Shown: positions 1 through 8,518, counted from the stretch's first letter. The stretch: 64,000 nucleotides of DNA from Cloacibacterium caeni (GCF_907163125.1 NZ_OU015319.1:2356001-2420000); one strand, 5' to 3'. The notes: generated from the letters alone by a model not told the origin. Made by a program: numbers and translations.

Positions 1-1150
1 TTTTATTACGAGTATTTGGTGTGGTGCCAATCGTTTTTTGCACACAGAAATTACCCGTGCAGATAAGGCTCTTGGGGAAATATTTGACTGGCGAAAGACC
101 CCTGCTCAGGACGCATATAAACGCTATTTTGGCAAGTTTACACAACACATCAACCAGCAAGTTGGGCATTATTTTTTCAGTTGGTTTTTTCAGAATTTGA
201 ACCTCAATTATTTTACGTTAGACATTGATTCATCTGTAATTACTCGATACGGAGAGCAAGAGGGAGCAAAAAAAGGCTACAATCCTAAGAAAAAAGGAAG
301 AAACAGCCATCATCCTATCATTGCATTTGTGAACGATGTAAAGATGGTCGCTAATTTTTGGCTCAGGAGCGGCAATACTTCTTCGGCAAATAATTTTGTA
401 GGATTTTTAGAAGAAACACTCTTAAATTTTGGGGATAAGAAAGTAGGATTAGTTCGTTTGGATAGTGGTTTTTTCCAGAAAGACATTATGGATTATCTTG
501 AATTAAAAACACTCCAATACATCATCGCTGCAAAATTTACTCACCCCATTCAACACTTGATAGACCAGCAAGATTTTTGGATAAAAGTTGATGAGGGCAT
601 CGAAATTTGCGACAAATATTATCAAGCAAAAAACTGGGAAAAGCCAAGAAGGATAGTCATTGTAAGGCAAAAAATAGCACAACGGCCGAATGCGGCAGGC
701 CGAATATTAAGCCTGTTTCCGGAAGATGAAATCCATAGAAATTATCGCTATTCAGCCTATATTACCAACCAAGAACAATCGGCAACAGATGTTTGGAGAA
801 CGTACCGAAACAGAGGCGATGCAGAGAATCGAATCAAGGAATTAAAGGCAGATTTTGGAGCCGAAAGTTTTAACCTTAAAGGCTTTTTCCCTACAGAAGC
901 TGCACTTATATTTTCGATGATTGCTTATAATCTGATGTCAATTTTCAGACTGTTTGTTCTTCAGGAAAAAACGCAGAAAACATTATCTACACTACGATAT
1001 AGAACCTTTGCTATTGGAGCTTATTTTGAAAAAGTAGGTGACACACTCAAACTGAAGATTGCACTCACCAAAAAACGCAGAAAATGGTTCGTCGGAATTT
1101 GGGATTACCCCATAGACTTATCTCAAAAAATTTCAACTGCGTGATTTGGG
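1..1150 (+). mobile_element. IS1380-family insertion sequence, right part
   Basis: This is the right-hand part of an IS1380-type element that begins outside the window. The right end is placed between the transposase stop at 1144 and position 1151, where the reading frame of the interrupted IS3-family transposase resumes with FKVIGWGW. The inverted repeat and target duplication cannot be checked because the left end is not present. Confidence 0.7.
2..1144 (+). CDS. IS1380-family transposase, 5' end outside the window
   Basis: DDE transposase of an IS1380-type insertion sequence. The frame is open to the left window edge, and the residues before the TTG at 38 (ending WCGANRF) continue the family sequence, so the gene starts upstream and that TTG is not the real start. 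The acidic residues expected of the family are visible: Asp in TLDIDSSVITRYG, Asp in LVRLDSGFF, and Glu in RGDAENRIKELKADF near the C-terminus. The TGA at 1142-1144 is followed within a few bases by an unrelated IS3-family reading frame, so the element ends at about 1145-1150 and is inserted inside another IS. The family call is firm; the exact element name is not recognised. Confidence 0.88.
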   Translation, partial: FITSIWCGANRFLHTEITRADKALGEIFDWRKTPAQDAYKRYFGKFTQHINQQVGHYFFSWFFQNLNLNYFTLDIDSSVITRYGEQEGAKKGYNPKKKGRNSHHPIIAFVNDVKMVANFWLRSGNTSSANNFVGFLEETLLNFGDKKVGLVRLDSGFFQKDIMDYLELKTLQYIIAAKFTHPIQHLIDQQDFWIKVDEGIEICDKYYQAKNWEKPRRIVIVRQKIAQRPNAAGRILSLFPEDEIHRNYRYSAYITNQEQSATDVWRTYRNRGDAENRIKELKADFGAESFNLKGFFPTEAALIFSMIAYNLMSIFRLFVLQEKTQKTLSTLRYRTFAIGAYFEKVGDTLKLKIALTKKRRKWFVGIWDYPIDLSQKISTA

Positions 1151-1696
1151 TTCAAAGTTATAGGTTGGGGCTGGTACTATCTGAGCACCATTTTGGATGA
1201 TTATAGTCGCTATATTATCCACTGGGAAATCTGCGATTCGATGAAAGCAGAAGACGTGAAAAGAACTGTGAATACCGCAATTGAAAAAGCAAAATTGAAG
1301 TCTAAAGCCAAACCAAAATTACTTTCAGACAATGGTTCTTGCTATGTGTCAAACGAACTCAAAGCCTATCTTAAAGATGATTTGAAGATGAAACAGGTAC
1401 ATGGGAAACCTATGCACCCACAAACCCAAGGGAAAATTGAAAGATACCATAGAACGATGAAAAATGTGGTAAAACTGAATCATTTTTACCATCCAGAAGA
1501 ACTTATCGAAGCTTTAAAGAAATTCGTGGAAAACTACAATAATAAACGATATCACGAATCTTTGGAAAACCTTACGCCAGCGGATGTGTACTTCGGAAGA
1601 TCTGAACAGATTTTGGAAAAAAGAAGACAAATAAAATCGGATTCTATCCGTAAAAGAAGACAATTGTATTTTCAACAAAAATTAATAAATTTATAA
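1151..1696 (+). pseudogene. IS3-family transposase OrfB, C-terminal remnant
   Basis: This is the C-terminal half of an rve-type integrase/transposase. The frame resumes at 1151 with FKVIGWGWYYLSTILDDYSRY, an internal segment of the IS3-type catalytic core. The second catalytic Asp (LLSDNGSCY) and the Glu (QGKIERYHRTMKN) are present. The first Asp, normally just upstream in TDFTYF, is missing because the IS1380 element cuts the gene there. The TTG at 1193 is inside the domain and is not a real start. The remnant cannot make active transposase by itself; the other half should lie left of the window. Confidence 0.85.
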
Positions 1697-1754
1697 CCTA
1701 AAATACTCCTTAAGGATTTATTCCAAAATGTCTAAGTTAGTTTGAAGACATACA
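1151..1754 (+). mobile_element. IS3-family element, right-hand remnant
   Basis: This is the remnant of an IS3-family element interrupted by the IS1380 element on its left. The right end is placed at about 1754 because the minus-strand OLD-like gene reads cleanly up to its VEG codons (1755 onward) and then enters sequence that starts TGTATGTCTTC when read inward from the end, matching the TG...CA ends of many IS3-family elements. Confidence 0.6.
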
Positions 1755-2906
1755 TCCCTCTACTAAAATATTAAATGGCATAACTTCCCAATTATCATTT
1801 TTCTTTAAGCCGAAATTATCTTTTATTCTTTCTGCTTTTTCATATTCTTGACCTTCGAATATTTTAGTATCAAGTTTATAGTAGATTGAATTGTTTTTTC
1901 TCTTAAAAGGTTTCGCTTCTTTAATACTTTCAAATAAATAAGTATTAGTTAAATTGTTTACATTTATAAAGAATTGAGAATGAGTTGTTATTAAAATTTG
2001 AGAGGAAATAGATTCTTCAACAAAATTTTTATAAAGGTTTTTTTGTAAACCAGCTTGTAAAAAAGCTTCTGGTTCATCAATAGCCCAAATTACATCTTTA
2101 TTGGTTTTCTTATTTACATATTTAATAAGTGATAACAGAATTGATCTTTGAATTCCACTTCCTTTTGTCTCTAATGGATGTTGATTTGTATCAAATAATG
2201 TAAATGTAATCATATTTGATATAGCTTCCCTTAGATAATTATATTCTGGAAAATTAATTTTTAATTTCCAACTCTTAACATCAAGCGAGTCAATGTCATC
2301 AAGTAAATCAATAAGTAATTTTGTTAATTCAGATTCTATTTTGTCTACAACATTTTTTGAATGATTAATAAAATCATCCAACTTATCTAGAGATTCTTTT
2401 TGTTGCTTACCACGCCTTCTATCTAAACTTAGTGGTAAAATTTCATCATTGACTATTTCAGAGATCAATTTAGGAATATCTACATTACTTGCTTCAATAA
2501 AAAATAATTTAAACTTATTAGTAAGAAATTTTAATATTTCACTTTCATTGATATTGTTGTTATTGAAATTACCAGAGATAGTAATTTTTTTTACACCTTT
2601 AGTTTCAGTAAATTCTTGCTTAATGTGATAAGATAAACCAGTTTCAATTTCTTTGATCTTTGCAAATAATGTAGTTTTATAACCAGAACCTCTTGTAGCT
2701 TCAGCTATATGATAGGGTATATCTCTTTGTGGTTCAAAATTTTCTTCAAATGGATTAAAGAAAAGATATAGAGCTCTTAGGAAATTAGTTTTCCCAATAT
2801 TGTTTACACCACATATGACTAATAAATTATCTTCTTTTGGTTGTATTTTTAGTTTTAAAATAGACCTAAAATTTCGAATTTCAAATTCAGTTATTTTATA
2901 TTTCAT
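1737..2906 (-). pseudogene. OLD-like AAA ATPase, truncated in its TOPRIM domain
   Basis: The protein starts with an ABC/SMC-type ATPase domain: Walker A GVNNIGKT at residues 33-40, signature KGSGIQRS near 248, Walker B DVIWAIDEPEA near 271-281, and a switch His in LITTHS near 309. The C-terminus reads FNILVEG and then CMSSN and stop. LVEG is the first strand and catalytic Glu motif of the TOPRIM nuclease domain of OLD-family proteins, which should continue for 150 or more residues. The last five residues are encoded by the end of the IS3 element, so the gene is broken. OLD nucleases act in phage defence; Gabija GajA is a relative. Whether the ATPase part keeps any role is unknown. Confidence 0.8.
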
Positions 2907-2934
2907 TAAACGATATTTTGGTAATACTTGCAGG

Positions 2935-3000
2935 TAACGACTTGGTGGCTTAGCGTAGTTTTTATAGGAAGCATTGCTTCCATGGGAAAATTTTGCAAAA
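2935..3000 (-). repeat. Hairpin site upstream of the OLD-like gene (copy 1)
   Basis: TAACGACTTGGTGGCTTAGC is followed by an imperfect stem-loop (arms 2951-2972 and 2976-3000, loop ATT). The same layout, with the TAACGAC box 38 bp before the loop, recurs at 8455-8518 ahead of the nuclease/SMC module. In both cases the site lies about 30-40 bp upstream of the first start codon of a minus-strand accessory gene. Confidence 0.7.
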
Positions 3001-3089
3001 ATGCTTTTTGAGTTATCACAGCGTTCGTTTTTTTTGTAAAGTTAATAAAAAATCAATCTGTTTCACAAAAAAAAAGACCTTTCTAGAAG

Positions 3090-3143
3090 TCTCTTCAATA
3101 TTTTTAAAAATTTTTTACGATAAACCCATAATGCTTAAAAAGG
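3090..3143 (+). repeat. Flanking repeat of the recombinase/IS91 unit, left copy
   Basis: This stretch shares an exact 17-bp core, TTTACGATAAACCCATA (3114-3130), with 5665-5681 and is similar for about 50 bp around it. Both copies are preceded by a short inverted repeat. It may be the terminal end of an earlier IS91-type insertion. Confidence 0.6.
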
Positions 3144-3408
3144 CTACCAAAGTTTCTCCCCCTACCGCAAGCGTCTCGCTCGTGCTTACAATAAATAAAA
3201 GATGAGCAGTAGAAAATTAATGAAATTTGGTAATGTGGACACGAGCATGATGCTCGCGCCAGCAAAGGGTTGAATTTTATCTTTTTTAATGATTATTTTC
3301 TAAAAAGTGGAGTTGTGCAACAGCTACTGCTGTTGAACTAAACCTTCGGTAGCTTTACCCTTGCGCATATTTTAGTTACTTTGTAAAGATAATTAAAAAA
3401 TCACTAGA

Positions 3409-4358
3409 ATGGCAACAAAAAAAAGAGTTTAGAAGCGCTTAGAGAAAACAAACTCATCAATCAGGCAAAGCGCGAAGTTCCAGGTTTTACAGAACTTTTA
3501 GGTCGATTTGAACGTACCGTTTCGGTGCTTGGAAGAAGCCAAAGTACGTTCAACAATTACTCTAGACACGTCGCGTCGGTGTCGCTTCATTTCGGGAAAA
3601 TTCCTACAGAATTGGATTCAGATCAAATTCATGATTACCTTTTTTACCTTCAGAAAAAATCAAAATCACCTTCACAGTCGTATTTTAAACATACCGTTTA
3701 CGGACTTCGATTTCTACTGAAATCAGAAGGTTTGAGCTATGATTTTTTGAATCTTCCAGAAATTAAAAGAGAGAAAAAACTGCCTGTAGTTCTTAGTAAA
3801 CAAGAGGTTTGGCAAATGCTTTCAGGATGTAAACTTCTGAAACATAAAATTTTAATCGGGATTCTTTACGGCTGCGGATTGCGCTGTATGGAAGTCAGAA
3901 ATCTCCGTTTATGCGACTTAGATTTTGATCGAAAACAGTTGAAAGTGGTTCAGGGAAAAGGTAAAAAAGACCGTTATTTGCCACTTTCGGAGCATTTGAT
4001 TCGGGGACTCAAAAAGTATATCGAAGCTGAAAAACCAGAAGATTATCTCTTTGGAATGCCACGAGAAGGAAGAGCGGGAGGTGAATTCGATTCCAGAAAT
4101 TCGCAACGGGGCGTTCAATGGGCGGTAAAACAGGCATCAAAAACGGCAAAAATATTGAAAGAAGTGAGTGTTCATACGCTTCGTCACAGTTTTGCGACGC
4201 ATCTTCTGGAAGATGGGATGGATATTTTGAGCATCAAAAATCTCTTGGGTCACGAAAGTATTGACACGACGTTGATTTACCTTCAAATTGCCCAGCTTTC
4301 CACCCACAAACTCTTTTCACCGCTCGATACCCTTTTTTCAGAATTTGGGAAGAAATGA
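3409..4358 (+). CDS. Tyrosine recombinase of the IS91 unit, probable -1 frameshift near its start
   Basis: Site-specific tyrosine recombinase. The catalytic residues are visible: Arg in GCGLRCMEVRNL, Lys in QGKGKKDRYLPL, HTLRHSFATHL, and GHESIDTTLIYLQ with the Tyr nucleophile. The N-terminal SAM-like DNA-binding domain is also present. The uninterrupted frame has only a GTG at 3525, but ATG-GCA-ACA at 3409 runs into A8 (3417-3424). A -1 slip on A-AAA-AAA joins it to KSLEALRENK and an in-frame N-terminus of about 38 more residues. The stop overlaps the IS91 transposase ATG (ATGA), so the two are translationally coupled. The frameshift could be programmed, a mutation or a sequencing error. Confidence 0.85.
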
Positions 4359-5539
4359 GAGGTTTTAAAACCATAAAAAAACAGCCAACTCAATCTCAAT
4401 CTCAACCTCAATACGAAGTCGCCGATGTTTTAAACAAATTAGGTTCAAAATTGGAAGATTTAGGACTTAATTCTTGGCAATTAAGAACACTTTCAGCGTT
4501 GAAAAAGTGCCGTACTTCGGCTTTGGGTGGTCATATTGACGCTTGCGACGAATGCGGAAATATCAGCATCAGCTACAACTCCTGCCGAAACCGTCATTGC
4601 CCAAAATGTCAGGGCAGAAAGCGTGAAAAATGGATTGAGAATCGGGAAAACGAACTACTTCCTGTACCTTATTTTCACGTGGTTTTCACTATTCCTGATA
4701 CTTTAAATTCATTAGTATTGCAACAACCAAAAATGCTGTACGATATTTTATTTGAATCGGCTTGGGAAACGCTTCAAACGTTTGGCAAAAACAAAAATCT
4801 CCAAATGGGAATGATTGCTGTTTTGCACACTTGGGGGCAGAATTTGAGTCTTCATCCGCATTTGCACTGCATTGTTCCAGGTGGTGGAGTGGATGAAAAC
4901 GGAGCTTGGAAAAACATCAGAAATAACGGTAAATTTTTGTTTCCTGTAAAGGCTTTGAGCAAGGTTTTTAGAGCTAAATTTTGTGAGAAACTGAAAGCTA
5001 ATTTAAAGGATAAATTCAATGAAAATCAAGAAAATGAATACGAAAAAAACAGACAAAGTCTGTGGGAAAAACCTTGGGTAATTTACGCCAAAAAGCCATT
5101 TGGAAGCCCAAAATCTGTGGTGGAATATTTGGGCAGATACACCCACAAAATCGCCATCAGCAATGGTAGAATTAGGGGAATTGATGATAAAACAGTAACG
5201 TTCGATTACAAAGATTACCGTCAAAAAGGCATCAAAAAGCAGATGGTTTTAAGCCATGAAGAGTTTATCCGAAGGTTTGCGATGCATATTTTGCCCAAAA
5301 GATTTGTAAAAATCCGTCATTATGGTTTTTTGAGCAGCACTTGGAAACGAATTAAGCTTAAAAATCTGCAACAAAAATTAGGCATCCAATCGAAAGAAAA
5401 ACCTTTACCCAAGCCATTTCAACCGAAATGCAGTTGTTGTAAAACAGGGAATTTAGTCACCATTGCAATGTTTGATTTGAGGGGACCACCACAATGGTTT
5501 TTGGAGATGAACCAAAGCCAGCCAACGCCTAAAAAATAG
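4355..5539 (+). CDS. IS91-family transposase (HUH, Y2 type)
   Basis: Rolling-circle transposase of 394 residues. It begins with a Cys-rich zinc-binding region (CDECGNISISYNSC then RNRHCPKCQ, residues about 65-95). The HUH metal motif is in LHPHLHCIVPGGG (about 172) and the paired catalytic tyrosines are in YLGRYTHKIAISN (about 255). A second Cys cluster (CSCCKTGN) lies near the C-terminus. Its ATG overlaps the recombinase stop by four bases, so the two form one transcription unit. IS91-type elements with an accompanying tyrosine recombinase are known. Active residues look intact. Confidence 0.93.
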   Translation: MRGFKTIKKQPTQSQSQPQYEVADVLNKLGSKLEDLGLNSWQLRTLSALKKCRTSALGGHIDACDECGNISISYNSCRNRHCPKCQGRKREKWIENRENELLPVPYFHVVFTIPDTLNSLVLQQPKMLYDILFESAWETLQTFGKNKNLQMGMIAVLHTWGQNLSLHPHLHCIVPGGGVDENGAWKNIRNNGKFLFPVKALSKVFRAKFCEKLKANLKDKFNENQENEYEKNRQSLWEKPWVIYAKKPFGSPKSVVEYLGRYTHKIAISNGRIRGIDDKTVTFDYKDYRQKGIKKQMVLSHEEFIRRFAMHILPKRFVKIRHYGFLSSTWKRIKLKNLQQKLGIQSKEKPLPKPFQPKCSCCKTGNLVTIAMFDLRGPPQWFLEMNQSQPTPKK

Positions 5540-5639
5540 ATTTTTGGGTAAGGGAAATTATGTCCCAACGTGAAGGAAAACACGATAAAACCGACAAAGT
5601 TCGCCAAAAACGAATTCCTAAAAAAAAGAGAACGTCCTG

Positions 5640-5695
5640 TTCTCTTGAAATATCTTCTAAAAACTTTACGATAAACCCATAGTGTTTGAAAAAAC
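5640..5695 (+). repeat. Flanking repeat of the recombinase/IS91 unit, right copy
   Basis: Second copy of the repeat seen at 3090-3143, sharing the 17-bp core at 5665-5681. It follows the hairpin AGAGAACGTCCTGTTCTCTT (about 5627-5646), which resembles the subterminal hairpin expected at a rolling-circle termination end. Confidence 0.6.
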
Positions 5696-5728
5696 TGTTA
5701 AAAGCTCCCGAAGGTTCCGCTCAACAGG

Positions 5729-5763
5729 GTTTTCATCTCGTGTCCTTCGGACAAGACGAAAAC
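5729..5763. repeat. Hairpin at the 3' end of the SMC-like gene
   Basis: Arms GTTTTCATCTCGTGTCC and GGACAAGACGAAAAC around a TTC loop. It lies 24 bp beyond the stop of the SMC-like gene. On the minus strand it may act as a terminator or processing structure; a GTTGAGC box follows it on that strand. Confidence 0.55.
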
Positions 5764-5786
5764 TTAGTTATTATCGGCAGTTATTG

Positions 5787-7394
5787 TTATATTGTTATTG
5801 GGAATTTCTCTAATATCTTTAAAAAGTCCTCAAGATGTTTTTCCTGTAATAATTTACTATCTACCAATTTGGAATAGTCGAGTGTGTTTACTTCTTTAAA
5901 CGACAAATACTTATCAGTGGAATATTCTTCTCTTTTTAGTGTTGATGTTAAAATTACTTGTTTGTTTAATTTCACAAACTCTTCAATCATTTTTTCTTCT
6001 TTTGCAGTAGATAACTCTCCTTCTCTAAAAGAATCTATGATAATTGGGTAATTGTGTGTCAAAATATTATTTAATGCAACGATTTTACAAAAATAAAATT
6101 CTTGTTCTTCACTACCTGAAAATGTTTCGTTAGACTTAGTGAAAAGCCCATTAACTGTCATCGTTCCATTAGGATCAATAATTCTATATAACCGAGTAAT
6201 TTCAGCTATAATTTTCTCTATTAATTCTTGCTGTTTGAGTTTATTCTGTTCAACACCGTTATTTATTGCTTTTATTTGATTATCAATTTCTATTAATTCG
6301 CTTCTTAAGACTGCAACTGAATTATCAATTTGACTTGAATCTCGAATCTCCGACTCGAATAAGACATAATTACTGAAGTCAGGACTAGGCGTTTCTAAAA
6401 GCTTATTAATTTCAATTTGTTCCCTTTCTATAATTTGGTCTAATTCCTTTATTACTTCTTCTTTTAATTTTATGTTTTCTTTGATTGAAGCAATTATACT
6501 ATTTCTGACATATTGGTTACTTACGTCAAATTCGAAATCATCATTTGTAAATGTAATATTAGAACTACCACAATCAGAGCATTTTACTTTTCCTTCCTTT
6601 AGATTTCTATTTAAAGAAATTAACTCACTAATAAGAAAATCTAGTTTGATTTTTCTGTTTTCTTCTCTGTTGCGTTGTTTACGTAATTCTGTGATTGAGT
6701 TATGTAATTCCTTTAATCGATTCTTAATACGTTCAAAATCTTCATTATTAGCCAAACTGCTGACATAGTTAGCTATTTTGGGATTCTTTTTAAGAATTTG
6801 AATTTTTTTTCTTTCAATTTTTATTTTTTCTTCTAATTCTGCTTTGTTTGTCTTCAAGTCTTCGATATCAAGGTTCTCGTCGAAAACGATATTCGAAATT
6901 CCTTGAAGCGAGAATATCATATTTAAAAAGTCTACCTTGTTATTAAAAGACTTTACGATTATGTTTGAGGTGTTTCTTTTATCTTGACCTAAAAAGAATA
7001 ATTCATAAAATAGACTTAAATCAGAAATTTTCAATTGTCCATCTTTAGGAATATATGGTATTTCATTTACCTCTTTTGAAATGAAGTATTTAAATTCTGC
7101 AATACTATTAAATATGTAGTTTTGATTGTTCCCAATAACAATAATCGAATTATTGTGTCTAAGAAACTCGTAATCTATATCATTAAATGAGATTTTAGAA
7201 TAGAAATAGTATTGTTTTGGGTTAAATCCTACTGGCCAAATAGAATCATATCCAATGGAATAAACAATACTTTGCATAAGAATTGTTTTACCCTTATTGT
7301 TGTCATCACTAAAGATTATGTTCGTTTTATTCTGAAACCTTTCTTCAATGAAAGCTTCTGAACTATTTCCTATTGCAATTTTCTTTATTATCAT
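5787..7394 (-). CDS. SMC/Rad50-like ATPase with zinc hook, candidate phage-defence protein
   Basis: The 535-residue protein begins with an ATPase head half (Walker A SDDNNKGKTIL, about 29-39). It continues into charged heptad-like segments (about 175-265 and 300-400) interrupted at 272-275 by KCSDCGS, a CxxC zinc hook. The C-terminal head half has a Walker B-like YPIIIDSFREGE followed by VILTSTLKREE. This is the architecture of Lamassu LmuB and other SMC-like defence ATPases. It is translationally coupled (ATGA overlap) to the upstream Cap4-like nuclease gene. No third LmuC-like gene is seen. Function in defence is inferred from domain pairing and island context. Closest named family is uncertain. 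Confidence 0.75.
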   Translation of the reverse strand: MIIKKIAIGNSSEAFIEERFQNKTNIIFSDDNNKGKTILMQSIVYSIGYDSIWPVGFNPKQYYFYSKISFNDIDYEFLRHNNSIIVIGNNQNYIFNSIAEFKYFISKEVNEIPYIPKDGQLKISDLSLFYELFFLGQDKRNTSNIIVKSFNNKVDFLNMIFSLQGISNIVFDENLDIEDLKTNKAELEEKIKIERKKIQILKKNPKIANYVSSLANNEDFERIKNRLKELHNSITELRKQRNREENRKIKLDFLISELISLNRNLKEGKVKCSDCGSSNITFTNDDFEFDVSNQYVRNSIIASIKENIKLKEEVIKELDQIIEREQIEINKLLETPSPDFSNYVLFESEIRDSSQIDNSVAVLRSELIEIDNQIKAINNGVEQNKLKQQELIEKIIAEITRLYRIIDPNGTMTVNGLFTKSNETFSGSEEQEFYFCKIVALNNILTHNYPIIIDSFREGELSTAKEEKMIEEFVKLNKQVILTSTLKREEYSTDKYLSFKEVNTLDYSKLVDSKLLQEKHLEDFLKILEKFPITI

Positions 7395-8413
7395 TTGAAG
7401 CCTTCTATTATTAATGCGATTAGATATTTGATAGTCATTTCTTTTAAATAGTTATATTTTGGAGTATATGAATTGAATTTAGTTGTATAAATATGTTCAA
7501 CATCATCTGAAAATGTTGTATCTAAATAATCTATAATTGTTTCACAAACTCTCCAAAATTCTTTGTTACTTGTCTTGTTGAATAGACATCTTGTTAGATT
7601 AGAGTTACATTCTTGAATTAGATCCTCTCTGTCATCACGAGACAAGTTTTTAACGTAGTCAAAAAATCCAAAAGGAATACTTTTATAGTTAAAAATTTCT
7701 ACGCCAATTATACGACAAATAACAAATGTTTCAATATCAAGAATTTTTAAATGCCGATTGAAATTTATGACATCTAAAACGTTGGAAATTGTTTCATTTT
7801 CAATTAACGAATTTTTTTTGGAAGATTGAATGTCTCTTAATTCTTTAAAAACCGTTGAATAAAAGTCATCCGTTTTTAGAGATTTGTTTTTGAACTTAGT
7901 TATTAGCTTTAGATATTCTTGTTCTGTAGTATCATCTTCTACGATTAAAACATTATCTAAGAATTTTGTAATTTCATAAGTGTAATCCTTAATTTTTCCT
8001 TTTACTCGTTGAATCTCTTCAATTAATCCGTTTTTTATTCTCTCTTTTGTTTTTGTCTCGAAATTATCAAATCCATACACCTTTAAAGATTTGTCAATTT
8101 TGTAATCATCTTTTAGTTGACGAGTGAAAAAAATAAACTCTTTAAAATTCAACTTTGAGATTGAATTATCGAATAGAGTGAAAAAATATTGTCCAATTTT
8201 TTTGGGATTAAGATTTCCTTCATTTTTAGATTGAATATCCCAAATATTTTGTCCTTTTTTATCTATTCCACTAACATCATTGAAACAATCAAAAGTGATA
8301 TATTCAATTTCTTTTTTACTACTACTTTTTCCAATTAGATACAACAATGATTTTGTTTCAAAAACTGATGCTTTTTCATTATTTATTTCAGTATTCTTAA
8401 AAGTGTAACTCAT
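7391..8413 (-). CDS. Cap4/DUF4297-like nuclease, candidate effector of a two-gene defence module
   Basis: 340 residues. The N-terminus carries a PD-(D/E)xK-like arrangement: ITFDCFNDVSG (Asp42, Asp46), then QNIWDIQSK (Asp59, Gln61, Lys63), then a helix (KKIGQYFFTLFDN) and strand (FKEFIFFTRQL). This D..QxK pattern is typical of DUF4297/Cap4 dsDNA endonucleases, which serve as effectors in CBASS and Lamassu. The remaining 240 residues are alpha-helical and not recognised. The stop overlaps the start of the zinc-hook ATPase by four bases, so both are made together. The likely role is DNA degradation triggered by the SMC-like partner. The nuclease call comes from the motif only. Confidence 0.65.
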   Translation of the reverse strand: MSYTFKNTEINNEKASVFETKSLLYLIGKSSSKKEIEYITFDCFNDVSGIDKKGQNIWDIQSKNEGNLNPKKIGQYFFTLFDNSISKLNFKEFIFFTRQLKDDYKIDKSLKVYGFDNFETKTKERIKNGLIEEIQRVKGKIKDYTYEITKFLDNVLIVEDDTTEQEYLKLITKFKNKSLKTDDFYSTVFKELRDIQSSKKNSLIENETISNVLDVINFNRHLKILDIETFVICRIIGVEIFNYKSIPFGFFDYVKNLSRDDREDLIQECNSNLTRCLFNKTSNKEFWRVCETIIDYLDTTFSDDVEHIYTTKFNSYTPKYNYLKEMTIKYLIALIIEGFK

Positions 8414-8454
8414 TGTTTAGTGATGGTTTTGTAGTTTCGCGATATAATTGCCGC

Positions 8455-8518
8455 TAACGACTCGGCGGCTTTGCGAAGTTTTCACAGGAAGCTTTGCTTC
8501 CTGTGAAAACTTCGCAAA
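8455..8518 (-). repeat. Perfect 23-bp hairpin site upstream of the nuclease/SMC module (copy 2)
   Basis: The TAACGAC box at 8455-8461 is followed by a perfect inverted repeat: arms 8470-8492 and 8496-8518 with loop TTT. Spacing and sequence match copy 1 at 2935-3000. It lies about 40 bp upstream of the nuclease ATG. It resembles an integron attC-type folded site in size and position but does not match the RYYYAAC/GTTRRRY boxes exactly. Confidence 0.75.

Larger units (their letters stand above)
2907..3408. other. Intergenic region with hairpins and IS91-unit flank
   Basis: About 500 bp without a convincing gene. It holds a hairpin site at 2935-3000, the first copy of a repeat that also follows the IS91 transposase (3090-3143), and GC-richer palindromic patches at about 3160-3185 and 3240-3262 (GAGCATGATGCTC). 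A 70-residue reading frame at 2993-3205 overlaps these hairpins and has no recognisable content. Confidence 0.6.
3409..5695 (+). mobile_element. IS91-type unit: tyrosine recombinase plus HUH transposase
   Basis: Two-gene mobile unit. The boundaries are approximate because IS91-type elements lack terminal inverted repeats. The repeat at 5640-5695, with a hairpin (GAGAAC..GTTCTC) just ahead of it, is the best candidate for the termination end; a related copy lies at 3090-3143. Confidence 0.6.

Noticed and set aside
2993-3205. 70-residue frame in the OLD-IS91 gap
   Set aside because: It overlaps the hairpin site and the repeat flank, has no ribosome site or family content.
5686-5877. 63-residue frame at the 3' end of the SMC-like gene
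   Set aside because: It is antisense to the SMC-like gene end and runs through the 5729-5763 hairpin.
2935-8518. Firm annotation as integron attC sites
   Set aside because: The 5' and 3' boxes do not fit RYYYAAC/GTTRRRY well and no integron integrase was seen, so this is kept as a hypothesis only.
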